Shown here: positions 18,560-22,443 of the stretch, piece by piece
Layout: every line of letters starts with the position of its first letter
Position numbering within the stretch: position 1 is the stretch's first letter
Origin: Saccoglossus kowalevskii
Lineage: Eukaryota > Hemichordata > Enteropneusta > Harrimaniidae
Assembly: GCF_000003605.2 (NCBI RefSeq)
Contig: NW_003134845.1
Location: 72,140-94,582, forward strand
Length of the DNA: 22,443 nucleotides
Reading direction: 5' to 3'
Position numbers and translations under genes: made by a program
Notes under the pieces: generated by a model
The model's database searches: none
What the model was told of the DNA's origin: nothing
The model's input: the letters and a program-made list of their open reading frames with translations, nothing else

Positions 18560-20069
18560 TCTTGAATTCCATGCACTGGCATCATACAGATACACCCTTG
18601 GACATTAAGCATGGTTCCCCCAAAGTCATTAAATTAATAAGTCAATGAACGTAAGCCAGTGTCTATGGTCTTTCAAATGGCACACTCACTGAGTAATGGT
18701 CACTGACATGCATCCAAATCAAACTATTCTCATAATCTGCGATTCCCTGCTAATTTTTTCCAAATGTCCTTAATCTTTTCACATAAAGGGCTTAAGTGTT
18801 TTCAGTTACAATTATTGTTCTACATCCAAAACACGACAAATAATTAGAAATATCAAATGATTCAACAGAATCCATGCATAACATCAAATAGAAAAGAGAA
18901 AATGACACCCAAGCAATTTAACAGACAAATCAAGTAGTAGTGAAATGATAATTCATGAACTGACACAGATAGTACTTAGAGATGCGTTTTCAGTTTCTGT
19001 TTCCTTTCTGCTAAGATTCAAGGTTACTGAGTGACAAAACATGTCACATTAGTCAAGGCTGGCAATTGAGCTGATATATCTGACTGTACACTACGTTGAG
19101 ATGACAATTCTGGAATGGAGATAGTTATCATCCTTGAAAGCAGGAATTGAATTTGCAGATAAATGCAACATGTCACTTCCTTTCTGATAAGACATGGTTT
19201 TAATAGAAAACACCTCGCTAGTTGATGCCAAATTTGCCCCACTTTTTCTCAGATTATGGAATGATTTTTTCATGGCACCAAATGCAAATAAACCCATAAG
19301 GTGATGGAAATAATTTAGAAAGACAAGTTGAGAGCTATGCATTGGCATTGGTAAACCATCACCTGCTGAAAACCTCTACAAACAGAATGAATGAATGTCA
19401 GCAGATGCTGTATTCAGGTAGATACTGTTTATGCAATCATAAATGTAACTAAGATAGCAACATCAAGACTCGTGTCATATATTACAATCCAGTTGTTATA
19501 TCCATGTTTGCCGACTGTAAAGCCAAAGTGACTACCTCATGTAGTATTTAAACAACTGATTTAATTTTACTCAGTATCTGCATAATACTTATCTTTTATG
19601 TATCGTATCGTTTATGTATCTTTAATACATAAACAAAACAGGCAGCATATCACTACACTTTATCATATTATATATATATATATATATATATCACGACTGT
19701 GGTGTCACTACATAACATTAGAGAAACCTAATACTACTACTTAATTTATTCACTTAATATATACCCCAGTTGTAGTCTGGACTTTTAAATCATAAGTAAT
19801 TGAACACTAGATGGCGCTATGTCAATTCTACAACGCTATTATTACAGATTATATTTTCAAACACATGGTTATAGATAATTGTCTGGAAAACAACTCACCA
19901 CTTCCATCTTTTCCGCTTCTTCCTTCTTCTCTTTCTTCTTCTGTTTAGCAGTGATTGAAAGCACGGCTGTAGTGACTTTTTCCTTTTCTTTTTCCTTAGG
20001 AGTTTCCAGAGGTGGTGGATAGGCATACTGAGATGGCTTGGCATTAGACTTGAACTGTATAATTGGCAT
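16788..20069 (-). CDS. PSMD1: 26S proteasome non-ATPase regulatory subunit 1 (Rpn2), C-terminal part
   Basis: Coding exons in transcript order: 20069-19899, 18441-18214, 17705-17630, 16858-16788. They total 546 nt, giving 181 residues and TAA. The gene is 5' partial. The protein reads [42 protein letters not shown], a long Lys/Glu tract, [35 protein letters not shown] and [13 protein letters not shown]. These blocks line up in order with the C-terminus of vertebrate PSMD1. PSMD1 is the large scaffold of the 19S base. It binds ATPase-ring subunits and the substrate-receptor region, and its extreme C-terminus is the docking site for ADRM1/Rpn13. All introns are GT-AG with consistent phase (0, 0 and 1). 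Vertebrate PSMD1 is about 950 residues, so roughly four-fifths lies beyond the right edge. I found no sign of the preceding FWYWFPL-containing exon here. Confidence 0.95.
17630..17705 (-). CDS. PSMD1: PSMD1 exon, IGGII block
   Basis: The acceptor is TTTGTAATACAG before 17705 and the donor is GTATGT at 17629. It spans 76 nt: 25 codons reading [20 protein letters not shown] and IQPVP, plus one base. It aligns with the SIGGIIILKD block before the acidic tail. Confidence 0.92.
18214..18441 (-). CDS. PSMD1: PSMD1 exon with long Lys/Glu tract and NPARVM block
   Basis: The acceptor is TACTAAACAG before 18441 and the donor is GTATGC at 18213. It has 76 codons, phase 0 at both ends. About 45 residues are nearly all D, E and K (starting [12 protein letters not shown]). 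Then [16 protein letters not shown] and [13 protein letters not shown] follow. The acidic/basic tract looks somewhat longer than I recall for the vertebrate protein. Confidence 0.93.
18442..19898 (-). other. PSMD1 intron (1457 bp)
   Basis: It contains (TA)n tracts at about 18527-18554 and 19669-19691 and one CTCF-like core at 19806. Minus-strand open frames at 19024-19348 overlap in two phases and have no homology I recognise. I see no retained exon. Confidence 0.6.
19806..19820 (+). promoter_or_regulatory. CTCF-like core motif in PSMD1 intron
   Basis: ACTAGATGGCGCT matches the CTCF core consensus at all positions and lies in the intron just 3' of the KEKE-tract exon (on minus). The same core could instead be part of an unrecognised repeat. 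Confidence 0.3.
19899..20069 (-). CDS. PSMD1: PSMD1 exon with first part of KEKE tract
   Basis: The acceptor is GATTTTGTAG before 20069 and the donor is GTGAGT at 19898. It has 57 codons in phase 0 at both ends. It encodes [13 protein letters not shown] through KMEV, with the PKEKEKEK and KKKEKKEE runs typical of the KEKE region. The first Met is internal to the protein, not a start. Confidence 0.93.
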
Positions 20070-20474
20070 CTACAAAATCAATGTCAAAGAAATATCAATG
20101 AAGTAATTGGTCATCAAGATCAATATGCAAGGGATGATTTTATTAATACTAGTAAGGCCAACTTATGCTTACAAATCAAAAGATGTATAATGTCATTTTC
20201 TTTATTTTTACGTTTGTAACATTTCATGTAACAAAGATGAAAAAAACAAGCCATGCATGGCACAGCCCCCGTTAGTTATCAAATTTAAGATATATAGTTA
20301 TGTTTATAGTAATATAGCTGGAATATAACCATGTCAGGAATATGATTTTTTTAACATTAAAATGATTGACATTTGTATCTGATCGTCAAACAAGTACTTG
20401 TCCATATTGAGAGATATTGCTCTGGAACAGCATTCAAAATCAGCCATTTCGAATACATGTATATATATATATAT

Positions 20475-21028
20475 AACATGATGTATAACAAATATATAAA
20501 ATTTGAATATAATCAGTCAAAGCATTTAAGAGATATGGCTCTAGAAGCCCAATCATTAAAACAAAATGGCTGCCAGTCAGCAATTTTGAATCTGATCTGA
20601 AAAATAAAATGACATGCACCAGGAACCTGTAATGTCTAATGTATGTTATAAGTTTGAACAAAATCCATCCATAAATGCAAGAAATGCTTGATATTCGAGG
20701 ATTTTTTTAGCACAAAAATAGCACACTTTGAAAAAGATCATAAAACCAATATATCCATATATCTGTGACATGATGTATAATGAATATTAAAGATTTGAAC
20801 ATAATCAGACAAAACAAGTCAGACATATGGGTCTGGAAACCCATTCATTAAAACAAAATGGCCGCCAGACAGTCCATTTTGAATCTGATCTGAAAAATAA
20901 AATGACGTGCATCAGGAACCCGCAATGTCTAATGTATGTACCAAGTTTGAACGAAATCCATCCATAAATGCCAGAAATGCTTGATATTTGATGATTTTTT
21001 AGTACAAAAATGACAACCATTCGGCCAT
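20475..21028 (+). repeat. Tandem pair of about 290-bp repeats, GCCATTTTGAAT type
   Basis: Copy A (about 20475-20726) and copy B (about 20766-21016) match over most of their length at a spacing of about 292 bp. Landmarks: ACATGATGTATAA, CATTAAAACAAAATGGC, TTTTGAATCTGATCTGAA, AATGTCTAATGTATGT, AAATCCATCCATAAATGC. Within each copy the TTTGAA-x-ATC signature appears twice, so each is itself a diverged dimer of a roughly 146-bp unit. A further partial unit starts at 21017. The minus-strand open frames here are by-products. Confidence 0.8.
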
Positions 21029-21939
21029 TTTGAATATGGAGGTCACCAACTCAAATCAGAGGAAATACACATACAAAAAGTAGTGAAACTACAAGGTAGT
21101 ATGTTCTGTCCGTTTTAGGGCATTTTACCATGGTTTTTCATGAAAAAAATAAATCAAAATATCTCAAAAATTTGACAGAGTGAAAAGAATATACAGTGTC
21201 TTACAATGTACAATTAAAAAATTGACTATTTTTATTGTTTTTTGGGTCTATGGATATCTGGATATCAAAGCTAAATTTGTATGCATATTATTCGACAGTG
21301 AATTAAAAAAAGTTGACCAATACTGAAATGATTAATTATAGGCAGACTTTGACACACATGATATTGTCACTGCTATATATGCTAAAATATGGACACAAAT
21401 CAAAATAATATGAGTAGCATTCTAACTCGAGGTAGGCCAAAGGTAGATGTACATGTTTATGAACACGTAACCAATAAAATGTATCAGCTATGTTCACTCA
21501 TGTCTATCAAATATCTCTTATTTAATACATGTATATGGGAGAGGGAGGTTTCAGATGCCACTGAAAAATGAGAAAATTGGTCTAACATTAACCCAGTTAA
21601 TTTAAGTTTCCAAGAATACTGTGGAACAACATATTAATTACTTTTGGAAACAGTTCAAAATTCAATATTGAGAAAGTTAATATTATCTATAATTAAATTG
21701 ATCAGATTAACTTCAAAGTTCAATAGTAAATGTGCCGGTATAAAGCCTTAGGCTACAACAGGGGTGTAAAGTTATAACGTACATCTCTCCCAAGGTGCGG
21801 ACACTCTTTATACCACCCACATTTTCAATCCATTTATACTCATTTCTATTTATTATATTATATCTTGGGATCAAATTAAACTCACTGCTGAAATTCAGAC
21901 TATGATGCAAATGCATATATATAAATGTACCAAAATGAG

Positions 21940-22235
21940 CCAAGTACGGGTGAAAAGTACGGGTTGTACTTTTCAGAAAATAGCGAGTACGGGCGATATT
22001 TGTAGTGAGTACGGGTGATATTTGTAGCAAGTACGGGTGACATTTGTAGCGAGTACGGGTGATATTTGTAGCGAGTGCGGGTGACATTTGTAGCGAGTAC
22101 GGGTGATATTTGTAGTGAGTGCGGGTGGTAGTTTAGCAGTACATGGAGGTAATTTAGCGAGAGCGAGTGATAAAATGTAGCCAATATGGAGGGTGGTGGT
22201 AAAATATAGCGAGTACGGGATGAGGGTAATGCGGG
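21940..22235. repeat. 22-bp minisatellite
   Basis: The core GAGTACGGGTGATATTTG recurs every 22 bp, cleanest between about 21985 and 22120, with GATA/GACA and TAGT/TAGC variants. Copies degrade to the right (22130-22260), where GCGAGTACGGG and GGTAAAATGTA fragments persist. Because 22 is not a multiple of 3, the minus-strand open frames across it are low-complexity artefacts. Confidence 0.85.
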
Positions 22236-22310
22236 GTAAAATGTACGGGATTTATACAACAATTACGGGTGCAGCAAAACACTCAATTGAGAAAGAAAAT
22301 AGCAGTGGTA

Positions 22311-22358
22311 CGAACTGAAACTAGTTCAATCTAACGAACCGAAACTAGTTCCATCTTA
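22311..22358. repeat. Two-copy 24-bp tandem repeat
   Basis: Copies at 22311-22334 and 22335-22358 share CGAAC-GAAACTAGTTC-ATCT and differ at only a few positions. Each contains the palindrome GAAACTAGTTC. Nothing else is recognised up to the right edge. Confidence 0.6.
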
Positions 22359-22443
22359 CAAAAACTAAATGGGAACGTGAAGCAGCCATGTTTAATTAAT
22401 TATATATTCACGCAATTTGACCCCTATGACGTAGCAAAACGGA

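Larger units (their letters stand above)
20070..22443 (-). other. Probable PSMD1 intron running to the right edge
   Basis: An AG acceptor precedes the exon at 20069, so this should be intron (or contain unrecognised upstream exons). I searched for the expected preceding conserved block on the minus strand and did not see it. Contents are the tandem 290-bp repeats, a (TA)n tract at 20459-20475, and the 22-bp minisatellite. Confidence 0.5.

Noticed and set aside
21713-22262. Two minus-strand open frames of about 120 codons
   Set aside because: Both are translations of the 22-bp minisatellite read in different frames, giving repeated Thr-Arg-Tyr and Pro-Val-Leu words.

Overview
The window looks like nuclear DNA from an animal. 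It is AT-rich, genes are split by GT-AG introns, it carries a U1 snRNA-like sequence, and it contains minisatellites, (TA)n tracts, palindromic MITE-like elements and a retroelement relic. A lophotrochozoan such as a mollusc is my best guess, from the style of the gene and repeat families, but nothing in the sequence proves the phylum.

Both protein-coding genes lie on the minus strand. From left to right: (1) 1-505 is a CA-rich minisatellite with a unit of about 19 bp. (2) 506-2990 has no recognisable gene. (3) 3280-9043 is a complete seven-exon gene for a 446-residue type II membrane protein of the GDP-fucose O-fucosyltransferase-like family. I assembled it by hand; all splice sites are GT-AG and all phases agree. 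Two of its exons are only 44 and 41 nt long. Its 2.5-kb first intron holds a decayed second copy of exon 1. (4) 9050-16370 is intergenic and accessory. It contains a 161-bp TTAA-flanked palindromic element, divergent dispersed repeats, a 211-bp MITE-like element, a broken retroelement (zinc-knuckle gag-like ORF plus reverse transcriptase fragment, probably DIRS-like), two hairpins, and a shortened U1 snRNA copy. (5) 16391-20069 is the 3' part of PSMD1 (Rpn2, the largest non-ATPase subunit of the 26S proteasome): four coding exons, the stop codon and a 3' UTR with a poly(A) signal. The earlier exons must lie beyond the right edge. (6) 20070-22443 is probably PSMD1 intron. It holds a tandem pair of about 290-bp repeats and a 22-bp minisatellite.

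The two genes have no evident functional link. One acts in the secretory pathway on glycan transfer, the other in the cytosolic and nuclear proteasome. The most interesting items are the assembled fucosyltransferase-like gene with its dead duplicate first exon, and the U1 copy, whose ending suggests an internal deletion rather than simple truncation.
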